From NCBI GenBank assembly GCA_027325905.1, contig DAIEEM010000080.1, forward strand, positions 1 through 13,682: a stretch of 13,682 nucleotides of DNA, read 5' to 3'. Below are positions 1-7,100 of this stretch, piece by piece. Source of the DNA: Rhodocyclaceae bacterium. Lineage in GTDB: Bacteria > Pseudomonadota > Gammaproteobacteria > Burkholderiales > Rhodocyclaceae. The first letter of the stretch is position 1. Each line of letters begins with the position of its first letter. Position numbers and translations under genes: made by a program. The notes below the pieces were generated by a model, which was given only the letters and a program-made list of their open reading frames with translations, was not told where the DNA came from and ran no database searches.

Positions 1-1
1 G

Positions 2-676
2 GTCGATCAGGTACGGGCGCTGGCCTTGGGCGGACTTTTGCACGACCTGAGCCTGGGCGGTTCCGATAGCACTCATCTCGATGCCGCAGTCGTCGCCGAC
101 GACTATGCGCACGTGGGCAGGACGCTGGTTCGCCTTGCCGCCTTCGACCTGCCGCTGGAAACGCTCGCCGTCGTCGGCGAGCATCACGAGCGCGTCGACG
201 GCAGCGGCTATCCGCACGGCCTCGTCGGCGACGAAATATCGCTGTACGGCGCCATGGGCGGGATTGCCGATACCTACGACCAGTTGTGTTCGCCGCGGCT
301 GTGCGGGCCGGGGCTGGCCGAAGGCATGCTGCTGCCGCCCGCGGCCATGGCGCAGATGTTCGAATGGGGCGGCCGCTACTACGATACGGTGCTGAGCACC
401 GGATTCGTCCGCGCGATCGGCATCTATCCGGTCGGTTCGCTGGTGCGCCTGGACAGCGGGCTACTGGCCGTGGTGATCCGGCACCGTCCGGGCGACTTGC
501 TGAGCCCGCTGGTTAGGGTGATATACGACCCGGCGGTGCCGGGCCGGGTCGTGCCCGAGGACCGCGATCTGGCGGAAGCGCCCTGGTACGGGCACGACCG
601 CATCGTCGCGCCCGAGGATCCGCGCCGCTGGGGAATTTCGATCGAGAACTGCCTCGATCTGCGCCGGCCCCACTAG
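2..676 (+). CDS. HD-GYP domain protein, C-terminal part (start lies before the window)
   Basis: The reading frame is open from the first bases, so the gene begins upstream. The visible part holds the second half of an HD-GYP domain: an HD doublet in GLLHDLSLGG, then the signature HHERVDGSGYP followed by GIADTYDQLC. HD-GYP proteins are metal-dependent phosphodiesterases that hydrolyse the second messenger c-di-GMP, and the residues seen match an active enzyme. A short beta-rich tail follows (YPVGSLVRLDSG onward), which also closes the HD-GYP protein at 1652-2932, so the two genes look like paralogues. The stop codon TAG at 674-676 overlaps by two bases the stop codon of the convergent regulator gene. 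The N-terminal sensory part is not visible, so the input signal is unknown. Family assignment is firm; activity is inferred from the motifs. Confidence 0.85.
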   Translation, partial: VDQVRALALGGLLHDLSLGGSDSTHLDAAVVADDYAHVGRTLVRLAAFDLPLETLAVVGEHHERVDGSGYPHGLVGDEISLYGAMGGIADTYDQLCSPRLCGPGLAEGMLLPPAAMAQMFEWGGRYYDTVLSTGFVRAIGIYPVGSLVRLDSGLLAVVIRHRPGDLLSPLVRVIYDPAVPGRVVPEDRDLAEAPWYGHDRIVAPEDPRRWGISIENCLDLRRPH

Positions 677-1200
677 CCTCGCCCGGACGGCGACGCTTCG
701 ACGAGCTTCAGGAAGCGGTCGAGCAGCGATGCGTCGCGCTTGCCTGACGCGCTGTAGTAGTCGTAGACCAGCCCGATCAGCTCGGCCTTCTTTTCCGGCA
801 TCAGATTGAGCTTGAGCGCCGCCATGCGGCTCTCGACGTCGGCGATGACGCCGGCGAGCACTTTCCAGTCCGGCGCCGTCGGCGCAGCGTCGCTCGGCGC
901 CAGTCCCGTCATCATCATCGGCCCTTCGCCGGTGATCAGCCAGTTGGCATTGATGCCGGCCAGGATCAGCAGCCCGAGCGCTTCGCCGCCTGGTATGCGA
1001 TTGCCAGTCTCGTAGTCCTTGTAGGAAGGCAGCGGCATGTTGATGCGCTGCGCGACTTGCTTTTGCGTCAGGCCGAGGCTGCCGCGCGCCATGCGCAGCC
1101 GCCCGGCGACTGCGCTGCGCGGATCGTCGTCGGGCGATCTTCCCTCTGCGGCCTTAGTCTCCGCGGCCGCGCGCGCCTTATTTTCGTTCAGCGGTGCCAT
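673..1200 (-). CDS. XRE/Cro-type helix-turn-helix transcriptional regulator
   Basis: 175 residues. After a charged, alanine-rich N-terminus of about 32 residues comes a helix-turn-helix of the Cro/C1 type (roughly residues 33-95): RLRMARGSLGLTQKQVAQRI is followed by PLPSYKDYETGNRIPGGEAL, the usual pattern of a DNA-reading helix and a conserved E-x-G turn. The stretch ANWLITGEGPM that follows is typical of phage-like and stress-type repressors. The rest is mostly helical and may serve dimerisation. ATG at 1198-1200 is the start; a weak GAGG lies about 10 bases ahead. The gene sits between two HD-GYP genes and overlaps the stop of the first. Its divergent intergenic region carries paired GCATGC boxes inside a promoter (1275-1303), a plausible operator. 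Target genes are unknown. Confidence 0.85.
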   Translation of the reverse strand: MAPLNENKARAAAETKAAEGRSPDDDPRSAVAGRLRMARGSLGLTQKQVAQRINMPLPSYKDYETGNRIPGGEALGLLILAGINANWLITGEGPMMMTGLAPSDAAPTAPDWKVLAGVIADVESRMAALKLNLMPEKKAELIGLVYDYYSASGKRDASLLDRFLKLVEASPSGRG

Positions 1201-1651
1201 GCTTTGGCGCCTCGTGATCCGCAGCGATTCGGGTCGGGCTCGCCGGCAGCGCGCGGAAAGACACCGAGTGTTTCTTGACTGGCATGCAATCGCATGCTAA
1301 TCTGAGCATCGTAGTCGTGTATTGCATGTATTGCGTACTTCAGCGAGGTCTCGCATCCGTCATGCATATGAATACCCAAACAACGCCGGCTCCGATTCTC
1401 ATCCGTTGTTTCCCCGTTCGCGGACTTCCCGCCGCAATTGCGGATCGGACTCCAGCGCTGTGGGACGACGGCGAAACGACAAGGCCGGCAATTGTCCTTT
1501 CTCAAAGTCGTCGCGCCCAGGGGCGGGGGGGCGATTCCCGGTCAGCATGCTTGGCAGTACATGCGCTTGGCTTGATTCTACTACCTGAACCGTGGCGAAA
1601 GGAGCAATTGCCTCCTCTCCTCCGATCAGTACTAAAGGTATAGATCATGCT
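1201..1651. other. 451-bp intergenic region between the XRE regulator and the second HD-GYP gene
   Basis: No convincing gene is seen here; the open frames crossing it have no family resemblance and no good ribosome binding site. It holds a sigma70-like promoter on the plus strand at 1275-1303, two direct repeats of GTATTGC (1319-1325 and 1328-1334), and three GCATGC palindromes (1282-1287, 1292-1297, 1545-1550). A transcript from the promoter would have a leader of about 340 bases before the HD-GYP start at 1652. A weaker promoter-like pair, TTGGCA and GATTCT, lies near 1550-1580. Base composition is lower in GC than in the coding DNA around it, as expected for a control region. Confidence 0.55.
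1275..1303 (+). promoter_or_regulatory. Sigma70-like promoter with a paired GCATGC operator in its spacer
   Basis: TTGACT (1275-1280) and TAATCT (1298-1303) are separated by exactly 17 bases, a good fit to -35 and -10 boxes. The spacer holds GCATGC, four bases, and a second GCATGC, giving an inverted and direct repeat at once. A repressor bound there would block RNA polymerase. The adjacent divergent XRE regulator is the natural candidate, but this is inference. Confidence 0.55.
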
Positions 1652-2932
1652 ATGGCCGATACGCCAGCCAAGTTCCATCGATCCGCGGTTCGGCGACGCC
1701 GTGCCGTCATCATGTTTATGAATAAGCTTGTTCCCGTCGACGTCCGCGACATCTGGCTGAACGCCCCGCTGGCGCAATCGATCTACGATAGCCACGGCCG
1801 CCTGCTGTTGCGCCGCGGGCTCGCCGTCGGCACGCAGCGCGAACTCGAACACCTGCTCGCGGTAGGCATGAAGGAAGCCGTGGACGTGGCGCCCGCGGTG
1901 GTGCACGCGCAGCCGACACATTCGGTCTTCGAACAGACGGAACTCGTGGCGGCTCGTTTGGCGATGCTCTACCAACGCCTGCGCGAAGAACCGGATTGGC
2001 CGGAGTTCGCCGTCCTGGTCGGCAAGATCGCCGACGCCATCCTCACGTGTTGTGAAAAGGACGGCGATGCGGCTTTTGCGATGGCGCATCTCGATTGCCG
2101 CCACGGCTACGACACCGTTCATCACGTCATGGCCGCCGTCATCGCCGCGCGCATCGCGCTGGCGCAGAAATGGGCCATCGAACGACGGCGGGCGCTGGTA
2201 TCCGCGGTTCTGACCCTGGATATCGCCTTGCTGCCGCACCGGCGTCTGCTGGAGGCCGATGCGCAGTTGTCAGCCGAACACGAAGCCATCGTGCACAGGC
2301 ATCCCGATGAGGGCGCAAGTTGGCTGGAACGGCTAGGGGTACGCGACGTCTATTGGCTGCGCTGCGTCCGCCAGCATCATCGCGGCCTCAACGGCAGCGG
2401 CTACCCGGCCGGAAGCGACCCGATCGACGTCGAGGCGCGCATTGCGACGCTGGCCGATGCCTTCAGTGCGATGCTGCGGCCGCGCCCCTACCGCGGTCGC
2501 ATTCCGGCCACCAAGGCGCTGGCCGGCATTTACGCCAACGCGGTGGGGCGCTATGACGGCAGCCTGATAAACGTCTTGATCCGCGAAGTCGGCATCTTTC
2601 CACCGGGAAGCGTCGTGCGCCTGGCCAATGGCGAGACCGGCATCGTCGTGCGCACCCCGCCCGACGCGCTCAATACCCCGGAGGTCTGGGTACTGGCGGA
2701 TATCTCAGGCCATCTGCTGCTGCGTCCGCGCCCATGCGACTCCAGTCTGCCGACTTTCACCGTCGTCGGTCTGGGAAAGCTGGAGATATGCCTCAGCATG
2801 ATGCAGGCCGTCGCCCAGTTGTGGAGCAGGGCGAAGCCGGCGACAGGCGATGCTAAATTCGGCACTGCGGCGGATGAGGCGCCGCCGCAGCGGACGCCGT
2901 TCTCGCGGCCGCTGGCCTTCGCACCGTCCTGA
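1652..2932 (+). CDS. HD-GYP family protein with degenerate catalytic signature
   Basis: About 426 residues from ATG 1652. The N-terminal segment (residues 25-75, KLVPVDVRDI through GRLLLRRGLAV) resembles the small domain that precedes HD-GYP in many betaproteobacterial proteins. The HD-GYP domain follows at about residues 145-300. The position of the HD doublet reads LTLDIALL, so the histidine is lost, and the signature HHExxDGxGYP reads HHRGLNGSGYP, losing the acidic Glu and Asp. c-di-GMP hydrolysis is therefore doubtful; the protein may bind the messenger or act by contacts only. A beta-rich tail (FPPGSVVRLANGETG) matches the upstream HD-GYP protein. The start is uncertain: ATG 1652 has a distant AAAGG, ATG 1712 or 1718 lie nearer the conserved region but have no ribosome site, and GTG 1592 is a further option. 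Confidence 0.8.
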   Translation: MADTPAKFHRSAVRRRRAVIMFMNKLVPVDVRDIWLNAPLAQSIYDSHGRLLLRRGLAVGTQRELEHLLAVGMKEAVDVAPAVVHAQPTHSVFEQTELVAARLAMLYQRLREEPDWPEFAVLVGKIADAILTCCEKDGDAAFAMAHLDCRHGYDTVHHVMAAVIAARIALAQKWAIERRRALVSAVLTLDIALLPHRRLLEADAQLSAEHEAIVHRHPDEGASWLERLGVRDVYWLRCVRQHHRGLNGSGYPAGSDPIDVEARIATLADAFSAMLRPRPYRGRIPATKALAGIYANAVGRYDGSLINVLIREVGIFPPGSVVRLANGETGIVVRTPPDALNTPEVWVLADISGHLLLRPRPCDSSLPTFTVVGLGKLEICLSMMQAVAQLWSRAKPATGDAKFGTAADEAPPQRTPFSRPLAFAPS

Positions 2933-2959
2933 ACGGCTTCCTTGTTGGCTTTGTCGGAT

Positions 2960-2975
2960 TGTCGCCTTTGCGACA
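2960..2975 (+). promoter_or_regulatory. NifA upstream activator site for nifB
   Basis: TGTCGCCTTTGCGACA is an exact TGT-N10-ACA NifA site, with six-base palindromic arms (TGTCGC and GCGACA). Its centre lies about 90 bases before the expected start of transcription from the sigma54 promoter at 3032-3047, the usual distance for enhancer binding. The core TGTCG...CGACA is shared with the sites near 8040 and 10677. Confidence 0.85.
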
Positions 2976-3031
2976 GCGTTAAGCCGTTGCGAATATCACT
3001 TGTTTTCAGTTGCTTGGCGTCCCGTGGCGGC

Positions 3032-3047
3032 TGGCATGAGCGTTGCT
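3032..3047 (+). promoter_or_regulatory. Sigma54 (-24/-12) promoter of the nifB operon
   Basis: TGGCATGAGCGTTGCT matches the sigma54 consensus TGGCAC-N5-TTGCW with one change, and the GG and GC doublets are separated by the required ten bases. Transcription should begin near 3058. This rules out the TTG at 3043 and ATG at 3052 as nifB starts, since they lie at or before that point. Confidence 0.87.
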
Positions 3048-3087
3048 GAATATGCTCAGCCTCCAATCACTCCGCGGGAGAAAACAA

Positions 3088-4611
3088 GTGAACCTGCCCG
3101 TCATTGCCCATGCCTCGGCCAAACCCGGCGGATGCAGCGCCAGCGGCTGCGGTTCGACAGCCGGCCAGATGAACGGCTTGCCTGACGAAATTCGCCTCAA
3201 GGTGCAGGATCACCCCTGTTATTCGGAGGAAGCTCATCACCACTTCGCGCGCATGCATGCCGCCGTGGCGCCGGCCTGCAACATCCAGTGCCACTATTGC
3301 AACCGCAAGTACGACTGCGCCAACGAGTCGCGGCCCGGCGTGGTTTCGGAACTGCTGACGCCCGAGCAGGCGGTGAAGAAGACGCTGGCGGTGGCGGCGG
3401 CGATCCCGCAGATGTCGGTGCTGGGCATCGCCGGGCCGGGCGATCCGCTCGCCAATCCGGCGCGCACTTTCGCCACCTTCCGCATGCTGGCCGAGAAGGC
3501 TCCCGACCTCAAGCTTTGCGTGTCGACCAATGGCTTGGCGCTGCCCGAGTCCGTTGCGGAACTGGCGCAGCACAATATCGACCACGTCACCATCACCATC
3601 AACTGCGTCGACCCTGACGTCGGCGCCAAGATCTATCCGTGGATATTCTGGAAGAACAAGCGCATCCATGGCCGTGCGGCGGCCGCCATCCTCGTCGAGC
3701 AGCAGCAGAAGGGCCTGGAGATGCTGGTGGCGCGCGGCATTCTGGTCAAGGTGAATTCGGTGATGATCCCCGGCGTCAATGACCGGCACCTCAAGGAGGT
3801 GTCGCGGATCGTCAAGGCCAAGGGCGCCTTCCTGCACAACGTCATGCCGCTGATCGCCGCCGCAGAGCACGGCACTTTTTACGGCATGATGGGCCAGCGC
3901 AGTCCGACGGCCGCCGATCTGAAGGCTTTGCAGGACGCCTGCGAAGGCGACATGAACATGATGCGCCATTGCCGCCAGTGCCGCGCCGACGCGGTGGGCC
4001 TGCTGGGCGAGGATCGCGGCGCCGAGTTCACGATGGACAAGGTCGAGGCGATGGAGATCGACCACGCAGCGGCGATGGCGCGGCGCCTCGCCCTGCGCGC
4101 CAAGGTCGCCGCGGAGCTCGAGGCCAAGCGGGCGGCGCGGCATGCCGTGGCCGCGGCGCCCGATGTGCCTGCATCGATGCAGGTGATTACGCTGCGCCGC
4201 CCCGCGAAAGTTGTGCAAGGCCGAGCCGTGCTGATGGCCGTGGCGAGCAAGGGCGGCGGCCTGGTCAACGAGCATTTCGGCCACGCCCGCGAGTTCCTGA
4301 TTTACGAGGCGACGGAAGCCGGAGCCAAGCTCGTGGGCACGCGCAAGACCGATCTCTACTGCGCCGGCAACGATAGCTGCGGCGACGGCGAGACCGTGCT
4401 CGCCAAGACCATCCGCGCGCTCGACGGTTGCGAGGCGGTGCTCTGCGCGCGCATCGGCTTCGAGCCCTGGGGCCAGTTGGAAGCGGCCGGCATCAAGCCC
4501 AACGGCGAGCATGCGATGGAACCCATCGAGGAGGCCGTCACGGCCGTGTGGCGCGAAATGCTGGTGGCCGGCAAGCTGGCGGCGCCACTGGCGGCGCAGA
4601 GGAGGGCCTGA
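3088..4611 (+). CDS. nifB: Nitrogenase FeMo-cofactor biosynthesis protein NifB
   Basis: About 507 residues. NifB is a radical-SAM enzyme that builds NifB-co, the iron-sulfur-carbide precursor of the nitrogenase FeMo-cofactor. The N-terminal tail holds GCSASGCGS. The radical-SAM cluster motif CNIQCHYC supplies Cys64, Cys68 and Cys71, followed by NRKYDC and the GIAGPGDPLANP strand. A CxxC (Cys295/Cys298) ends the barrel region. After a charged alanine-rich linker (about 325-375), a NifX/NafY-like domain (about 378-495, with NEHFGHAREFLIYE) forms the common NifB-NifX fusion. GTG 3088 is chosen as start because GGGAG at 3076-3080 sits seven bases ahead and earlier candidates precede the expected transcript start. 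It is the first gene of an operon running to fdxN, nifO, a ferredoxin and probably draG, driven by NifA and sigma54. Confidence 0.95.
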   Translation: MNLPVIAHASAKPGGCSASGCGSTAGQMNGLPDEIRLKVQDHPCYSEEAHHHFARMHAAVAPACNIQCHYCNRKYDCANESRPGVVSELLTPEQAVKKTLAVAAAIPQMSVLGIAGPGDPLANPARTFATFRMLAEKAPDLKLCVSTNGLALPESVAELAQHNIDHVTITINCVDPDVGAKIYPWIFWKNKRIHGRAAAAILVEQQQKGLEMLVARGILVKVNSVMIPGVNDRHLKEVSRIVKAKGAFLHNVMPLIAAAEHGTFYGMMGQRSPTAADLKALQDACEGDMNMMRHCRQCRADAVGLLGEDRGAEFTMDKVEAMEIDHAAAMARRLALRAKVAAELEAKRAARHAVAAAPDVPASMQVITLRRPAKVVQGRAVLMAVASKGGGLVNEHFGHAREFLIYEATEAGAKLVGTRKTDLYCAGNDSCGDGETVLAKTIRALDGCEAVLCARIGFEPWGQLEAAGIKPNGEHAMEPIEEAVTAVWREMLVAGKLAAPLAAQRRA

Positions 4612-4612
4612 G

Positions 4613-4963
4613 ATGAAAGCTGTTTGGCTTTCGGCGGCGGTGCGCGATCAGGCCGGTGGGATGTCCTGCTGCGCTCCATGTCCTCCGTCGGCGGTGAGAC
4701 CGCCTCCTCCTCCTCCTTTACTTACGCGCAGCAGGACACCCCACCGGCCCGATCCGGAACCACCGTGCGGTTTTGCAGCTCAAGGCATGCACCGAGGATT
4801 CCGGCCAAGGGTGGCGGGTGGCCGAATCCCGCAAGTAAAGGAGGAGGGAATCGGACACCCGCCATCCGTGGCGCGCCGCTGCCAGTGGCGCGCGCAGAGA
4901 CGCCGAGCACCAGATTCTCAGTTTCATGCGTCGCGGAAGACGCGCAGCATCATGGAGCACTGA
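4613..4963 (+). other. Open frame with a strong ribosome site in the nifB-fdxN gap; probably not a real protein
   Basis: ATG 4613 has a strong AGGAGG (4600-4605) seven bases ahead, overlapping the end of nifB, and the frame stays open for 116 codons to a TGA just before the fdxN start. The first residues (MKAVWLSAAVRD) look protein-like. The rest is rich in Pro, Arg and Cys, with a run of six prolines, and is read straight through a set of hairpin-forming inverted repeats, so it does not look like a folded protein. Two readings are possible: a small gene broken by insertion of the structured element after about 4645, or translation through the gap to keep ribosomes coupled to fdxN. I recognise no family. 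Confidence 0.25.
4646..4893. repeat. Nested inverted-repeat element between nifB and fdxN
   Basis: Hairpin A pairs 4646-4674 with 4726-4754 (29 positions, two mismatches). Hairpin C pairs 4809-4830 with 4846-4867 (22 positions, three mismatches). The two loops are complementary: 4709-4723 is the exact reverse complement of 4833-4847 (15 bases, built around AAGTAAAGGAGGAGG), so they could kiss. Read on opposite strands, A and C have the same plan, with related outer ends and the same loop but different inner stem bases that still pair. This looks like two inverted copies of one structured element. Smaller hairpins occur at 4690-4704 (GGCGGT, three bases, ACCGCC) and 4871-4893 (GCGCGCC / GGCGCGC); CCGGAA at 4754-4759 can pair with TTCCGG at 4799-4804. 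No transposase gene is present. Confidence 0.7.
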
Positions 4964-4964
4964 C

Positions 4965-5243
4965 ATGGCGCTCGAAATCGTCGAATTCTGCGTCAACTGC
5001 TGGGCCTGCGAACCGCTGTGCCCGAACAAGGCCATCGCCGCGGCGCAGCCGCATTTCCTCGTCGATGCCGACAAATGCACCGAATGCCTCGGCGACTTCG
5101 CCGATCCGCAATGCGTGGCGATCTGTCCCGTTGAGGGCGCGATCGTCAATGAAGTGAACGAACCGATGAACCCGCCGGGTTCGCTGACCGGCATTCCGCC
5201 CACCCGCTGGGCGGCGGTCCAGGCGGAGATCGCCGCCCGATAG
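4965..5243 (+). CDS. fdxN: 2[4Fe-4S] ferredoxin, nitrogenase-associated (FdxN type)
   Basis: 92 residues. Two cluster motifs are clear: C9-x2-C12-x2-C15-x3-C19-P, then C38-x2-C41-x8-C50-x3-C54-P. The eight-residue spacing in the second motif is typical of the ferredoxins that follow nifB in diazotrophs. They are low-potential electron carriers, in some species needed for NifB-co synthesis or as donors to nitrogenase reductase. The tail after residue 60 is short and unremarkable. ATG 4965 is preceded by GGAG (4954-4957) at seven bases. The 353-base structured gap to nifB is unusual, as these two genes usually lie close. nifO follows 12 bases downstream, so the two are surely cotranscribed. The name follows context and motif type; the exact electron partner cannot be read from sequence. 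Confidence 0.9.
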   Translation: MALEIVEFCVNCWACEPLCPNKAIAAAQPHFLVDADKCTECLGDFADPQCVAICPVEGAIVNEVNEPMNPPGSLTGIPPTRWAAVQAEIAAR

Positions 5244-5255
5244 GAGATTCGATTA

Positions 5256-5711
5256 ATGGCTGTCGTCGTGTTTTATGAAAAGCCGGGCTGCTCCGGCAAT
5301 GCCCGCCAGAAGGCATTGCTGTCAGCGGCCGGCCATACCGTCGTGGCGAAGGACTTGCTGCAAATGCCATGGACGCGCATGAAACTGCTGTCGTTCTTCG
5401 ATCCGCTGCCGGTCGCGCAGTGGTTCAATCGCAATTCGCCGGCCGTGAAGTGCGGCGATATCGTGCCTGAGGAACTCGACGAAGCAACGGCGCTGGCCCT
5501 GCTGCAGGCGTACCCGTTGCTGATTCGCCGTCCGCTGCTCGAAGTCGATGGCGTGCGCCGCGTCGGCTTCGATGCCGCCGCGATCGACGCCTGGATCGGC
5601 CTGCCCGATGCACCCAAGGAGGACAACCTCGAAGCGTGCAGCCACGGCGCCGACGGTGCCCACCGCTGCCAGGGCCACGGCGCCGATGGCACCGACCGCT
5701 GCAATCACTGA
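5256..5711 (+). CDS. nifO: NifO-like, ArsC-family nitrogenase-associated protein
   Basis: 151 residues with the thioredoxin-like fold of the arsenate reductase (ArsC) family: YEKPGCSGNARQKALL at the N-terminus places Cys12 at the ArsC active-site position, and the RRPLLEVDGVRRVGF segment near residue 91 is the family's conserved arginine-proline loop. NifO in other diazotrophs is linked to molybdenum handling and nitrate effects on fixation; its reaction is not settled. The C-terminal 24 residues hold an imperfect tandem repeat, CSHGADGAHR then CQGHGADGTDR, ending CNH, with three Cys and four His, which may bind metal. AGGAG (5242-5246) overlaps the fdxN stop and sits nine bases before ATG 5256. 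The next gene begins ten bases after the stop. It is transcribed with nifB and fdxN. Confidence 0.85.
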   Translation: MAVVVFYEKPGCSGNARQKALLSAAGHTVVAKDLLQMPWTRMKLLSFFDPLPVAQWFNRNSPAVKCGDIVPEELDEATALALLQAYPLLIRRPLLEVDGVRRVGFDAAAIDAWIGLPDAPKEDNLEACSHGADGAHRCQGHGADGTDRCNH

Positions 5712-6024
<313 letters not shown>

Positions 6025-6095
6025 GTGCGGCCTCCAAGACCCACCCACTTTCGCCGTTTCACGGCTGGCTTTGCTCAGTCAGCCGGCTACGGCGG

Positions 6096-6114
6096 CGCGG
6101 AGCAGAGCTCCGCG
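6096..6114. repeat. Short hairpin in the ferredoxin-draG gap
   Basis: CGCGGAGC (6096-6103), loop AGA, GCTCCGCG (6107-6114): a perfect eight-pair stem. The gap 6009-6175 holds this, the right half of the larger palindrome, and no gene. No clear sigma54 or sigma70 promoter for draG was found, which favours read-through from the nifB promoter. Confidence 0.5.
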
Positions 6115-6175
6115 AATTCCCGCCTCCGCCGCCCCGGGGAGGTGCCTGACCGGCTCACTGCGCTCGGCAAGTTCG

Positions 6176-7099
6176 ATGACACCCGAGTCCACTGTTCGCG
6201 CCATTGAGTGGGTTGCGCGCGCCGAAGCCGCCTACCTCGGGCTGGCCCTGGGCGATGCCCTGGGCGCGACGGTCGAATTCCTCACGCCGCGCGAGATTCG
6301 CAGCCAGTACGGCGTGCACCGCGAGCTCCGCGGCGGCGGCTGGCTGCGCCTCAAGCCCGGCCAGGTGACCGACGACACGACGATGTCGCTGGCTCTGGGG
6401 GCGGCGATCCTGGCGGACGGCGGCACTGTGCAGCCGCTCTCCTGCGCCCACGCCTTCGACGGCTGGATGCGCGCCAAGCCCATCGACATCGGCAATACTG
6501 TGCGGCGTAACCTCATCACCTTCCGCGGCAGCGGCGATCCCTGCGCGCCGCCTTCGGAAAACGACGCCGGCAACGGCGCGGCCATGCGCGTGCTGCCGGT
6601 GGCGCTGGGCACGCTCGGCCGCGAGGAGGCCGCCGTGCGCGGCGCCGTTCGCGCGCAGGCGCACGTCACCCACAACAACGCGTCCTCGGATGCCGCCAGC
6701 GAATTCCTGGCGCTGGCGGTGCAGGACTTCGTGCGCGGCGAGCCGTTGCGCCAAGTCTATCGTCGCCGCTTGATACCGCTTCTGGACGCGCGTCCTGAAT
6801 TTCGCTACAAGGGCCGGCGCCGCGAGAACCCCAGCGGCTGGATTGTCGAAAGCCTGCAGGCAGTGCTGCAGGCGCTGATGGAGACGGACGGCTTCGAGGC
6901 CTGCCTGGTGAACGTGACCAATCGCGGTGGCGATGCGGACACCACCGGGGCCATCGCCGGCATGCTGGCGGGCGCGTTCTACGGCGCCGACGCCATTCCG
7001 GCGCGCTGGCTCAGGGCGCTGGACCCGACCGTGCGCGAGGCGTGCCGTTCGCAGGCGCGCGCGCTCGTCGCCGTCGCTGCAACTGCCGCAATCGCCTGA
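6176..7099 (+). CDS. draG: ADP-ribosyl-[dinitrogen reductase] glycohydrolase DraG
   Basis: 307 residues, close to the usual DraG length of about 295. DraG removes ADP-ribose from the modified arginine of NifH and so reactivates nitrogenase when energy and nitrogen status allow. The dinuclear-metal ligands of the ADP-ribosylglycohydrolase fold are present: GLALGDALGATVEF near residue 22, TDDTTMSL with Asp66 and Asp67, and NRGGDADTTGAIAGML with Asp253 and Asp255. The invariant HVTHNN stretch is at 163-168. ATG 6176 is chosen because it gives a family-like N-terminus; no good ribosome site is seen before it, which suggests weak or coupled translation. It lies 167 bases after the ferredoxin and meets the minus-strand SIR2-like gene one base beyond its stop. 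Its partner draT lies 2.7 kb away on the other strand. Confidence 0.92.
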   Translation: MTPESTVRAIEWVARAEAAYLGLALGDALGATVEFLTPREIRSQYGVHRELRGGGWLRLKPGQVTDDTTMSLALGAAILADGGTVQPLSCAHAFDGWMRAKPIDIGNTVRRNLITFRGSGDPCAPPSENDAGNGAAMRVLPVALGTLGREEAAVRGAVRAQAHVTHNNASSDAASEFLALAVQDFVRGEPLRQVYRRRLIPLLDARPEFRYKGRRRENPSGWIVESLQAVLQALMETDGFEACLVNVTNRGGDADTTGAIAGMLAGAFYGADAIPARWLRALDPTVREACRSQARALVAVAATAAIA

Positions 7100-7100
7100 C

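Noticed and set aside
3067..4512. Long minus-strand open frame opposite nifB
   Set aside because: It mirrors the codon pattern of nifB in GC-rich DNA, has no family resemblance, and nifB itself is unmistakable.
4646..4893. CRISPR array or insertion sequence in the nifB-fdxN gap
   Set aside because: There are no regularly spaced direct repeats, no transposase frame and no clear target duplication; only nested inverted repeats.
6061..6086. TTGCT in the ferredoxin-draG gap as a sigma54 -12 box for draG
   Set aside because: No GG doublet sits ten bases before the GC, so the -24 element is missing.
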